Shown here piece by piece: positions 24,024 through 32,002 of a stretch of 36,811 nt of DNA. The position numbers and the translations under genes were made by a program. Below the pieces are notes generated by a model. That model had not been told where the DNA came from. It made no database searches and saw nothing but the letters and a program-made list of their open reading frames with translations. Source of the stretch: Nitrospirillum iridis. Lineage in GTDB: Bacteria > Pseudomonadota > Alphaproteobacteria > Azospirillales > Azospirillaceae. Location: contig NZ_JACIIZ010000028.1 of assembly GCF_014205765.1 (NCBI RefSeq), positions 1 to 36,811 on the forward strand. Direction: 5' to 3'. The number at the start of each line of letters is the position of its first letter. Within the stretch, counting starts at the first letter, position 1.

Positions 24024-24878
24024 ATGGGCGATCGGCTCAACGGCGTGATCCGGGCATGGGAAGCGGGGAGGCCGGCCTTCTCCTGCTTTGCCAAGGCAGA
24101 CAAGCAAAGCGCCATCGATCTTTCGGACAGTCCCTATGACGCCCTGATATTCGAGATGGAGCACAATCCGTTCGACATGGCCGCCTTGGGCGATGCGCTC
24201 CAGTATCTGTTGAACCGCAAGCAGATCCAAGCCGCATCCACCTTGGCGCCCGCGGTGACGCCGGTCGTGCGCATCCCGTCCAATGGGGTGGAGATGAACC
24301 AGGCGGAGGCCAAGCAGGCGCTGGATCGGGGCGTCTACGGCGTGATCTGGCCGCATGTAAAGACCATGGAGCAGGCTTACAACGCCGTCGCGTCGTGCCG
24401 CTATGCCCGTCCGCGGCAGGCCCCGCTCTATGAGCCGAAGGGGGTGCGCGGCGATGGTCCCGCGACGGCGGCGCGCTATTGGGGCCTGTCGCAGCAGGAT
24501 TATTACAAAGCCGCCGACGTCTGGCCGCTGGCGCCACATGGCGAACTGTTGGTGGGCTTGATGATCGAGAGTGTCGAGGCCATCGAGAATCTGGACGACA
24601 TGCTGGCCAATGTCCCCGGCATCGGACTTTGTCTGATCGGGGAGGGCGACCTGTCCCAGGAATTGGGCCTGCCGCGCCAGTACGAACATCCCGAGGTGCT
24701 CGACGCGATGGCGAAGATCGTCGCCACCTGCAGGAAGCGCAACGTGGCCGTCGGCCACCCGCACGTAACTGCCAAGAATGTCGAACGGTTGCTGGGCGAG
24801 GGCTACCGCTTCCTGATGTCGGCGCCGCAGCGCAGCTACGGTGTCGTCGGTCAGGGGCGGGAGATCGCCGGGTACTGA
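24024..24878 (+). CDS. HpcH/HpaI-family aldolase
   Basis: This class II pyruvate aldolase-type protein has 284 residues. Recognisable parts are the opening AWEAGRPAFSCFAKAD, the metal-binding-type DALIFEMEHNPFD, the substrate loop VVRIPSNGVEMNQAEAKQAL with the usual conserved Arg, GVYGVIWPHVKTMEQA, MIESVEAIENLDDML and LCLIGEGDLSQELG. ATG at 24024 follows GAGG. Next to ligJ it could split 4-carboxy-4-hydroxy-2-oxoadipate into pyruvate and oxaloacetate, a step done in SYK-6 by LigK, an RraA-fold aldolase not seen here. That assignment is inference from neighbourhood. The ThDP enzyme gene follows 23 bases later. Confidence 0.85.
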   Translation: MGDRLNGVIRAWEAGRPAFSCFAKADKQSAIDLSDSPYDALIFEMEHNPFDMAALGDALQYLLNRKQIQAASTLAPAVTPVVRIPSNGVEMNQAEAKQALDRGVYGVIWPHVKTMEQAYNAVASCRYARPRQAPLYEPKGVRGDGPATAARYWGLSQQDYYKAADVWPLAPHGELLVGLMIESVEAIENLDDMLANVPGIGLCLIGEGDLSQELGLPRQYEHPEVLDAMAKIVATCRKRNVAVGHPHVTAKNVERLLGEGYRFLMSAPQRSYGVVGQGREIAGY

Positions 24879-24901
24879 CCCCCTTATCAAGGACCGAAAC
24901 G

Positions 24902-26452
24902 ATGAACGGCGCGGAAAGCTTGGTTAGCACGCTCGTGGACGAAGGGGTGGACATCTGCTTCGCCAATCCAGGCACATCGGAAATGCATTTCCTGGCGGCG
25001 CTGGAGAACCCGCGCATGCGCAGCGTGTTGTGCCTGTTCGAGGGGGTGGCCACAGGTGCCGCCGACGGGTGGTACCGCATGCGCCGGGCGCCCGCCGCCA
25101 CCTTGCTGCATCTGGGCCCTGGCCTGGCCAACGGCTTGGCCAATATCCACAATGCCAAGCGCGCCGGCAGCGGCATGGTCAATATCATTGGCGAGCATGC
25201 AACGGCGCACCTGAAATACGACGCGCCGCTGGCGTCTGACATTGAGGGGCTGGCCCGGCCACTGAGCCACTGGGTCCGTCGCACCATCTCTCCCAATACG
25301 CTGGCCGGCGATGCCGTGGCGGCGGTGGAGCAGGCCAGCGCCAGGCCCGGTAAGATCGCCACGCTGATCCTGCCAGGCGACACCTCCTGGGGCGACGTGG
25401 CGTCCCCTCCCGGTTCCTTCGCCCGCAGCGGGGTGCCTGTGGCCCAAGCGCCCGATGTCGCGGCCGTGGAGCGTGTCGCGTCCATTCTGCGGTCCGGCGA
25501 GCCCGCATTCATCATCCTCGCCGGCAATGCCTGCTTCGGCCCGGCGCTGGACTGGGCGGGCAAGGTCGCGGCGAAGACCGGCTGCCGTATCGGCACGCAG
25601 TTCTTCACGTCGCGCATCGCGCGGGGTGCCGGTCGGACGCCGCTGGAACGGCTGCCCTACGCCGTGCCGCAGGCGGTGGAGTTCCTGAAGGACTTCAAGC
25701 ACATCATCACCGTGGAGACGGGTGAGCCGGTGGCCTTCTTCTCGTATCCTGGCAAGCCCAGCCTGCTGAAGCAGCCGGGGGCCCACGTCCACCGACTGGC
25801 CGCCGCTGACGAGGATAGCGCCCTGGCCCTGGAGATGCTGGCGGAGGCGCTGGGCGCCCGCGACACGGTTTCCATTCGCCAGACCCTCCAGGAAAAAGGT
25901 GTGCCCACCGGCGCCCTCAACCCGCTTTCCATCGCCCACGCGTTGGCGTCCGCCATGCCCGAGGACGCAATCCTGGTCGATGAATCGCTGACAACGGGGC
26001 GGGAAACCATGGGGCACACGGCCGGTGCCGTGGCCCATGACATCATACAGAACATGGGCGGTTCGATTGGCTACGGCACGCCGGTGGCGACGGGCGCCGC
26101 GCTGGCTTGTCCCCATAGACGGGTTGTCTGCATGGTGGGGGACGGCAGCGCCATGTACACGATCCAGTCGCTCTGGACGCAGGCCCGCGAGCAGTTGAAC
26201 GTCACCACCATCATCTTCGCCAACAATTCCTATCAGATCCTGAAGGCGGAATTCGCCAACATGGGCTTCGGCGCGCCAGGGCCACAGGCTCTGGCCATGA
26301 TCGACATTGACCGACCCAGCATCGACTGGCTGGCCATGGGCAAGAGCATGGGCGTGCAGGCGGTCAGCGTGAACACGGCGGACGAGTTCTTTCACGCCAT
26401 GATGCGCTGCAACGCCATGCCGGGCCCGTCGCTGATCGAAGTCCGCCTCTGA
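24902..26452 (+). CDS. thiamine-diphosphate-dependent enzyme, acetolactate synthase/benzoylformate decarboxylase-like
   Basis: This 516-residue protein is a three-domain ThDP enzyme annotated in relatives as acetolactate synthase large subunit-like. The catalytic Glu48 is in CLFEGVATGAADGWYR, the central domain lies at about 185-330, and the ThDP/Mg motif begins MVGDGSAMYTIQSLW and ends in ANNSY. The tail block FGAPGPQALAMIDIDRPSID is typical of one COG0028 subgroup. The usual FAD-site features of true acetolactate synthases are not obvious and no small subunit is present, so branched-chain biosynthesis is unlikely. Decarboxylation of a 2-oxo acid made by the neighbouring aldolase or hydrolase is plausible. 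The resulting aldehyde could go to the dehydrogenase at 19174 or the reductase at 27366. Confidence 0.82.
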   Translation: MNGAESLVSTLVDEGVDICFANPGTSEMHFLAALENPRMRSVLCLFEGVATGAADGWYRMRRAPAATLLHLGPGLANGLANIHNAKRAGSGMVNIIGEHATAHLKYDAPLASDIEGLARPLSHWVRRTISPNTLAGDAVAAVEQASARPGKIATLILPGDTSWGDVASPPGSFARSGVPVAQAPDVAAVERVASILRSGEPAFIILAGNACFGPALDWAGKVAAKTGCRIGTQFFTSRIARGAGRTPLERLPYAVPQAVEFLKDFKHIITVETGEPVAFFSYPGKPSLLKQPGAHVHRLAAADEDSALALEMLAEALGARDTVSIRQTLQEKGVPTGALNPLSIAHALASAMPEDAILVDESLTTGRETMGHTAGAVAHDIIQNMGGSIGYGTPVATGAALACPHRRVVCMVGDGSAMYTIQSLWTQAREQLNVTTIIFANNSYQILKAEFANMGFGAPGPQALAMIDIDRPSIDWLAMGKSMGVQAVSVNTADEFFHAMMRCNAMPGPSLIEVRL

Positions 26453-26478
26453 CAAGAAATCGAACAGGGAGAGCCGCA

Positions 26479-27366
26479 ATGGCCGTCGATGTCCCCACGC
26501 TCCGCACCAATCTTGCCGACTATCCCGTCACGCAGGCCATGAAGGACGGGCGTGTCAGCACTGGCATTGTGAAGCTTGATTATTGCGGGCCCGAGCAGGC
26601 GCACACGGGCTTCAAGGCCATGGTGCGCCGCAACGAGTTTGACTGCGGCGAGCTGGCCATCGTCACCTTCCTGCAGGCCAAGGCTTACGGGAAGCCGTTC
26701 GTCCTGCTGCCGGCGCCCATCTCCGGCCGATTCCAGCACCACTGCGCCGGCTTCAACAAGGCGCTAGGCCATCTGGAACCCAAGGACATCGAGGGCAGGA
26801 AGGTGGGGGTGCGAACCTATGCCCAGACCACCGGCCTATGGATCAGGGGCATCCTTCGGCACGAACACGGCGTGGACCTGGACAAGGTCACCTGGATGAC
26901 GGTGGGCGAAGGGCATCTGGAGGAGTACACCGATCCGCCCAACTGTGTCCGTCTGCCCAAGGGCTCCGACATCGGGCGGATGATGCTGGATGGGGAGCTG
27001 GCGGCGACCCTTCAGGGCGTGGACCTGCCCAAGGACGAGCGGGTACAGTATCTAGTGCCGGAACCGTTCAAGGCGGCCAAGGCGTGGTTCGCGCGCGAAG
27101 GCGTGGTGCCCATTAACCACATCTTCGCCATCCATGAGGGCATTTCGCGCGAACGCCCTGATATCGTTCGAGAAATCTATCGCATGATCCGGGATAGCCG
27201 CGCCTTGACCCAGGGTGGCGTGCCGGATCCGTTCCCCCCCTTGGGGCTGGAGGCCAACCGCAAGGGCCTGGAACTGGCGATCGACTGGTCGCTGGATCAG
27301 AAGATCATCCCCCGCCGACTGTCGGTCGACGAACTGTTCGACGATGTGACCGGCGCATTGGACTGA
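26479..27366 (+). CDS. 4,5-dihydroxyphthalate decarboxylase-like protein (Pht5 family), copy 2
   Basis: This 295-residue member has the same fold as the protein at 20848. Shared motifs are FDCGELAIVTFLQAKAYGKP, LPAPISGRFQHHC, KDIEGRKVGVRTYAQTTGLW and IIPRRLSVDELFDD. The two paralogues are clearly divergent and this one is about 30 residues shorter, so they are not a recent duplication. There is no signal peptide. GGGAG precedes the ATG. Its stop overlaps the start of the aldo-keto reductase gene by one base, which indicates translational coupling. Having two copies at separate places in one run suggests two different decarboxylations or a heteromeric enzyme. Confidence 0.82.
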   Translation: MAVDVPTLRTNLADYPVTQAMKDGRVSTGIVKLDYCGPEQAHTGFKAMVRRNEFDCGELAIVTFLQAKAYGKPFVLLPAPISGRFQHHCAGFNKALGHLEPKDIEGRKVGVRTYAQTTGLWIRGILRHEHGVDLDKVTWMTVGEGHLEEYTDPPNCVRLPKGSDIGRMMLDGELAATLQGVDLPKDERVQYLVPEPFKAAKAWFAREGVVPINHIFAIHEGISRERPDIVREIYRMIRDSRALTQGGVPDPFPPLGLEANRKGLELAIDWSLDQKIIPRRLSVDELFDDVTGALD

Positions 27367-28364
27367 TGCCCGCCGACGGCACTCGCCCGCTCGCCGGCCG
27401 CGCCGTCTGGCCGGTCGGGTTCGGATGCATGGGGATCAGCTGGGCCTATGGCCCGGCCATGGCCGACGACGACGCGGTGCGCCTTCTGCACCGGGCGCTC
27501 GACCTGGGTTATCGGCATTTCGACACCGCGGCCCTCTACGGCGGCGGGCTTAGCGAGACGCTGTTGGGCCGAGCCTTGGTGGGCAGCCGCGACGAAGTGC
27601 TGATCGCCAGCAAGGTAGGGCTGTTCGCGCGGGGAGGTGCCCGGGGCATCGATGGCCGGCCGGAGACGATCCGCGCCGGCTGCGATGTCTCGCTCCGGCG
27701 TCTGGGGGTCGATCATATCGACCTGTTCTATCTGCACCGATTGGACCCTGAGGTGCCGGTTGAGGAGTCGGTGGGCGCCTTGGCCGATTTGGTCGCCGCC
27801 GGCAAGATCGGTGCCATCGGCCTGTCGGAGGTTTCAGCCCCCACCCTCCGCCGTGCGGTGGCCGTCCACCCCATTGCGGCGGTGCAAACCGAATATTCGC
27901 CCTGGTCGCGCAATGCCGAGATTGCGGTGATGGAGGTCTGTCGTGACCTGGGTGTCGCGTTCGTCGCTTTCTCGCCCTTGGGGCGGGGCGTGCTCGCCGG
28001 GCGGATCGACGATCCGGCCACTCTTGATCGTTCCGACATCCGCCGGCACATGCCCCGCTTTTCTCCCGCCAACTGGCCGGGGAACCGGGACCTGGCGGGC
28101 GATTTTGCCTCGCTGGCGGAGGTTTGGGGCGTGACACCGGCGCAACTGTCGCTCGCCTGGGTTCTGTCGCGCGGGCCGCACGTGCACGCAATCCCGGGGA
28201 CGACATCGTTGGCGCATCTGGCGGAAAACGCGAAGGCCGGCGTCCTGGAGGTGCCTGAAGATGTCATCGACAGGATTGACTGGCTATTCGATCCGACGGC
28301 CGTGAACGGTCCACGCTATCCCGCCGATGTGCAGGCCGGGATCGGGACCGAGGAATTCAGCTGA
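27366..28364 (+). CDS. aldo-keto reductase
   Basis: This NAD(P)H-dependent TIM-barrel oxidoreductase has 332 residues. The catalytic tetrad is complete: Asp53 and Tyr58 in FDTAALYGGG, Lys83 in IASKVGLF and His124 in FYLHRLDP. Later family motifs are IGLSEVSAPTLRRA and FVAFSPLGRGVLAGR, with cofactor-binding IPGTTSLAHLAENAKA near the end. It looks like the AKR group of L-fucose/pyridoxal dehydrogenases and YajO-like reductases. The ATG overlaps the preceding stop (TGATG). It is the last gene of the plus-strand run and overlaps the convergent MFS gene by 8 bases. It probably reduces an aldehyde of the pathway; the substrate is unknown. Confidence 0.9.
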   Translation: MPADGTRPLAGRAVWPVGFGCMGISWAYGPAMADDDAVRLLHRALDLGYRHFDTAALYGGGLSETLLGRALVGSRDEVLIASKVGLFARGGARGIDGRPETIRAGCDVSLRRLGVDHIDLFYLHRLDPEVPVEESVGALADLVAAGKIGAIGLSEVSAPTLRRAVAVHPIAAVQTEYSPWSRNAEIAVMEVCRDLGVAFVAFSPLGRGVLAGRIDDPATLDRSDIRRHMPRFSPANWPGNRDLAGDFASLAEVWGVTPAQLSLAWVLSRGPHVHAIPGTTSLAHLAENAKAGVLEVPEDVIDRIDWLFDPTAVNGPRYPADVQAGIGTEEFS

Positions 28365-29604
28365 GCTGCGTGCGCTCTGTGGTGAAATCCTGCGCGTCGC
28401 GCAATTCCGGAAAGAGCCAAGCCCAGGCGGCGGCGATTCCGATGGCGCATGCCCCTCCCACCACCACCGACCCCACTGGCCCGATCAGTGCCGCGAGCGC
28501 GCCGGATTCCATTTCCCCCAGCTCGTTGGACGCGGAGATGAACAGGGTGGAGGCCGCGCCCACGCGGCCGCGCATGTGATCGGGCGTGCCAATGGTCACC
28601 AGCGACTGGCGCACGTTCACCGAGATCATGTCGGCTGCGCCCAGCACGATCAGGCAGGCCATGGACGACGGCAGGAAGGTTGACAGACCGAAGACAATGG
28701 TTGCGACACCGAACACGGCGACCGCGGCCAGCATTTTGACCCCAATGCCCCGACGCAGGGGCCGGTAGGACAGCCACACGCCCGTCGCCACGGCCCCAAT
28801 GGAGGGCGCGGCGCGCAGCAGGCCCAGTCCCTCCGGTCCGGCGTGAAGAATATCGCGGGCGAAGATGGGCAACATTGCCGTCACCCCGCCAAGCAGAACG
28901 GAGAACATGTCCAGACTGATGGCGCCGAGAAGCAGCCGGTTGGAACGCACGTGGCGGAACCCGTCGACAATCATGCCCAGCGGCCGGGCCGAGCCGCCGC
29001 CAACCGCCTGTTCAATGGGACCGACCCGCCATTGGCCCAGAACCGCCAGCAGCAGCAGCACGCTGCCGAAGGTGAAGGCTCCCCAAGGCGAAATGGCAAA
29101 AACGAAACCACCCAGGGCCGGCCCGATGATGGCGCCGGCACGCCCGCCGATGGCATAGAGCGCGATTGCGTTGGGCAGAATCTCCGCAGGCACCAGCTTA
29201 GGCGTCAGCGCGTTGTTGGCCGGCATGTAGAAGGAACGCGCCGCCGCAATGAAGCCAGCGAGGACATAGAGCGCCTCCAATGTCGGCCGTCCGCTCCACA
29301 CCAATAGCGCGACGCAGGCGATGCTGGACAACTGCGCTGTCAGCGAGGTCATGACAACGCGCCGCCGGTTAAACCGGTCGGCGACATAGCCGGCGAAGGG
29401 GCTGAACAGCAGGAAGGGCAGGAACTGCACCAGTCCAACCAGGCCCAGGCGCAGGGCGGAATCACGCACGTCCATGCTGCGCCTGGCCAGGTCGTAAACC
29501 AACCAGCCCATGCAGATCACGGTGGAACTGTGGGCCAGCATGGTCAAGACGCGCGCCACCCAGAAATACCGGAAGCGCCGATGCAGTAGCGGGGGCGGGA
29601 TCAA
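28357..29604 (-). CDS. MFS transporter (EntS/MFS_3-like exporter family)
   Basis: This is an integral membrane protein of about 415 residues with roughly 12 hydrophobic segments. The cytoplasmic loop motif GYVADRFNRRRVV between segments 2 and 3 is the classical MFS signature, and a second one, TPDHMRGRVGAA, is in the later half. GGRAGAIIGPALGGF resembles the EntS/MFS_3 group, many of which are exporters. TTG at 29604 sits just after the ThDP gene stop (TAATTTG) with GGATGGG 5 bases upstream; TTG at 29646 is possible but has no ribosome binding site. It is cotranscribed with the upstream ThDP enzyme gene. Import or export of an aromatic compound cannot be decided. Confidence 0.85.
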   Translation of the reverse strand: MIPPPLLHRRFRYFWVARVLTMLAHSSTVICMGWLVYDLARRSMDVRDSALRLGLVGLVQFLPFLLFSPFAGYVADRFNRRRVVMTSLTAQLSSIACVALLVWSGRPTLEALYVLAGFIAAARSFYMPANNALTPKLVPAEILPNAIALYAIGGRAGAIIGPALGGFVFAISPWGAFTFGSVLLLLAVLGQWRVGPIEQAVGGGSARPLGMIVDGFRHVRSNRLLLGAISLDMFSVLLGGVTAMLPIFARDILHAGPEGLGLLRAAPSIGAVATGVWLSYRPLRRGIGVKMLAAVAVFGVATIVFGLSTFLPSSMACLIVLGAADMISVNVRQSLVTIGTPDHMRGRVGAASTLFISASNELGEMESGALAALIGPVGSVVVGGACAIGIAAAWAWLFPELRDAQDFTTERTQLS

Positions 29605-29605
29605 A

Positions 29606-31297
29606 TTAGCCCATCCATTGGCTGACGGGGACGCTTGACTGTTCAAGCGGCTGGGCGATCACGTCGATCAGGGTGGGACCGCCGAAGGACAGCGCCTTGC
29701 GGATGATGCCGTCCAATTCGGTAGGGTCACGCACCGTCCAGGCCTTGATGCCATAGGCCTCAGCCACCAGGGCATGGTCGGTGCGGTCGAAATCCACCGA
29801 GAAGTAGCGCGCGTCGTAACCCGCCTTCTGACTGGCTTTGATCCAGCCGTAGGAACTGTTTGATATGACGATCATGGTCAGCGGCACGCGCTTGCGCACG
29901 ATGGTTTCCAGCTCTCCCACGGTGAAACCGAAGCTTCCATCGCCCATTACCGCCACAACCTTGGCATCCGGCCGTCCATACCAGGCGCCTATGGCGGCCG
30001 ACATCGCGAAGCCCAGGGCGCCTTGGGCCCGGTTGGTGATGATGCGGGTAGCCGTGCTGCGCAGTTCGAAATGGCCTGAGAAATAGGGGCAGGGGGTGCC
30101 GGGATCGGTGACGATGATACCGTCCTCCGGCAGGTGTTGCTGCAGGGCGGCCACCACCCGCTCCGGCCGGATCGGCAAGTCCGGCGCCTGCGCCAATTGC
30201 TCGAAACGCGCCCGCTTGGCCGCTTTCAAGGCGCCCAGCCGATCCACGGTGGCGCCGTTGCGGGGGCGTGTGGAGATCCGGCTGGCAAGCTCCCGATGCA
30301 GGGCTTCCAGGCACAGTCTCGCGTCACCGACGACCGCCGCTTCATATCGGTAATTGGCGCCGACGACCATCGGGTCGCAATCGATGTGAATGATGGGCAC
30401 GTCGCGCCCTGGCACCCTGCCGTGCTCGGTGGCGGTGGAGCCGGCGCGGCATCCGACAAAGATCACCAGGTCCGCCTTCCGGATGGCCGCCCGCGTCTCC
30501 TCCGTCCCGCCGTTGGTGCCGACGACGCCTATGGCCAGGCAATGGTTATCCGGCAGCGAGCCATGGCCGCTGATGGTGGAGCCGACAGGGGTGTTGAGCA
30601 GTGTCGCCAATTGCAGCAGCGCGGTTTGCGCCCCCGAGATGATCACGCCCCCGCCGCATAGGAAAACGGGTACCTGGGCTTTGAGGATAGCGTCTGCCGC
30701 CGCGATGACGCATTCCGGATCGGGCGCGTTCCGGAACGCCGGGAAGCGCGCATGCTCCTTTTGCGCCCAGATCAGGCCCTCGTCCAAATTTTGTTTCTGC
30801 AGATCATAGGGCAGGCCGATGTGGGCGGCGCCCGGACGGCCGGTGGTCATGGCGCGGAAGGCGGTCCGGAACAGGTGGGGGATCTGATCGACCCGGTCGA
30901 CCACCGCGTTCCATTTTGTCAGGGGCGCGAACAGGGCCTTCTGGTCCAGTTCCGTCAAGGCATAGTGCCCGCGCCCGCCCACCGGAATGTCGGAGGTGAT
31001 GGAGAGCAGCGCGATGGAGCTGTCGTTCGCTTCCACCACGCCCGGCAGGATGTAGGTGGCACCGCCGCCGCTGGGCCCCTCGCAAACGCCCGGGCGGCCG
31101 GTGACGCGGGCGTAGGCGTCCGCCATGTAGGCGGCACCTCGCTCATCGCGCGTCAGCACATGCTGCATGCCATGGTCCAGACGGCAAAGTGCGTCATAGA
31201 AGGGCAGGCTGGTATCGCCGCACAAACCGAATATGTGCTTAACCTGATGCGCCTGCAGCATCCGGACGGCGGCTTCGGCGCCTGTCAGTTCGCTCAT
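29606..31297 (-). CDS. thiamine-diphosphate-dependent enzyme, acetolactate synthase-like
   Basis: This 563-residue ThDP enzyme has the full three-domain layout: pyrimidine-binding domain with catalytic Glu52 in LTRDERGAAYMADAYAR, a central domain, and a cofactor domain with VMGDGSFGFTVGELE and ISNSSYGW. The substrate-loop stretch GPSGGGATYILPGVVEAN differs from true acetolactate synthases. No regulatory subunit is encoded nearby. It is only distantly related to the ThDP protein at 24902, so the island carries two different enzymes of this kind. It starts at the ATG at 31297 with a weak ribosome binding site and is the first gene of a two-gene operon with the MFS transporter. A 2-oxo acid decarboxylase or carboligase role is likely; the substrate is unknown. 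Confidence 0.85.
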   Translation of the reverse strand: MSELTGAEAAVRMLQAHQVKHIFGLCGDTSLPFYDALCRLDHGMQHVLTRDERGAAYMADAYARVTGRPGVCEGPSGGGATYILPGVVEANDSSIALLSITSDIPVGGRGHYALTELDQKALFAPLTKWNAVVDRVDQIPHLFRTAFRAMTTGRPGAAHIGLPYDLQKQNLDEGLIWAQKEHARFPAFRNAPDPECVIAAADAILKAQVPVFLCGGGVIISGAQTALLQLATLLNTPVGSTISGHGSLPDNHCLAIGVVGTNGGTEETRAAIRKADLVIFVGCRAGSTATEHGRVPGRDVPIIHIDCDPMVVGANYRYEAAVVGDARLCLEALHRELASRISTRPRNGATVDRLGALKAAKRARFEQLAQAPDLPIRPERVVAALQQHLPEDGIIVTDPGTPCPYFSGHFELRSTATRIITNRAQGALGFAMSAAIGAWYGRPDAKVVAVMGDGSFGFTVGELETIVRKRVPLTMIVISNSSYGWIKASQKAGYDARYFSVDFDRTDHALVAEAYGIKAWTVRDPTELDGIIRKALSFGGPTLIDVIAQPLEQSSVPVSQWMG

Positions 31298-32002
31298 GAT
31301 GGGATCGTATCGTCCTGTTTGTTCTGCCGATGGCAGGACGGAACGGCCGCCAGTCGCCCGCCATTCCCGCGATTTGGGCTGGAATCTATAGCCCGGCGGC
31401 CCGTCGGTAGCGGCGATTGAAATCGTGGTTGATGAGATTGGTTTTGACCTGCCGCCGGCGTCGTAGCGCGCGCGGCCAGCGTGAGCCCGTCGCAGGTGCT
31501 AACCCTAGTGGGACATCGCTGCCCCAGGTGATCGAACCCCGGCGCCAGACGATAACTTCTATGCCGTGCTTCTGGAGTTGCTGAACGATCCTGCTATGCC
31601 TCAAGAGGACCGCGCCGAGCCAAGCTTCCGCTTGGAGGGCGATTTTTCTCCGCTTTCAATGCGGGTCCGCGATCCCGCATCAAGATCAGGTTGACTATCA
31701 GTTATATCAAGATATATCTTGATTTTGTGTTAGATGATTGGGGAATGTGCCCCTTCGGCCGGCGCTGTGTTGGCGGCCATGCCCCCGGGAACTTCGGTGA
31801 GGAAGGGCATGGGGCCATCGTGCCCGTGGTGGCTGCGGGCCCGTTCGCCGATAGCCCCGACCTGGTTAAGACTTGATCAGGACGATGAGGCGATGAAATC
31901 GCGGCGTTGCTTGCGGACGGCGCGCAGAAGATCGAGCGGCCCGCTTAGGACAGCGGTCCGCAGGTTCCTATACTAAAAATACAGACCTTTGGGAGAGGTG
32001 AA
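31298..32002. promoter_or_regulatory. long divergent regulatory region with an 18-bp palindrome
   Basis: This 705-base gene-free stretch separates the ThDP enzyme gene (minus) from the beta-propeller gene (plus). It contains a perfect 18-bp AT-rich palindrome at 31707-31724 and a small hairpin CCAAGC-TTCC-GCTTGG at 31620-31635 followed by a short T-run (31643-31647), a possible weak terminator. Short open frames in it show no family similarity. The ribosome binding site GGAGAGG lies at its right end, before 32003. Confidence 0.5.
31707..31724. promoter_or_regulatory. 18-bp perfect palindrome, MarR-type operator candidate
   Basis: ATCAAGATATATCTTGAT is its own reverse complement. It is embedded in an AT-rich patch (about 31696-31740) in otherwise GC-rich DNA, between two divergent genes. 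The sequence resembles sites bound by MarR-family repressors, many of which answer to aromatic acids. No MarR gene is in the window, so the regulator would be encoded elsewhere. Confidence 0.55.

Noticed and set aside
24037-26479. Two long minus-strand open frames (each over 520 codons) opposite the aldolase and ThDP genes
   Set aside because: The plus-strand products have clear aldolase and ThDP motifs; the antisense products are rich in Arg, His, Gly or Pro and resemble nothing known.
20848-27366. Solute-binding proteins of an ABC importer as an explanation for the two Pht5-like genes
   Set aside because: Neither has a signal peptide, and no permease or ATPase gene lies in the window.
31386-31604. 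Small minus-strand open frame (72 codons) upstream of the ThDP gene
   Set aside because: No ribosome binding site, Arg-rich tail and no recognisable family; it lies in a regulatory region.
31691-31876. Small plus-strand open frame (61 codons) over the 18-bp palindrome
   Set aside because: No ribosome binding site and no family similarity; the palindrome is better read as an operator.
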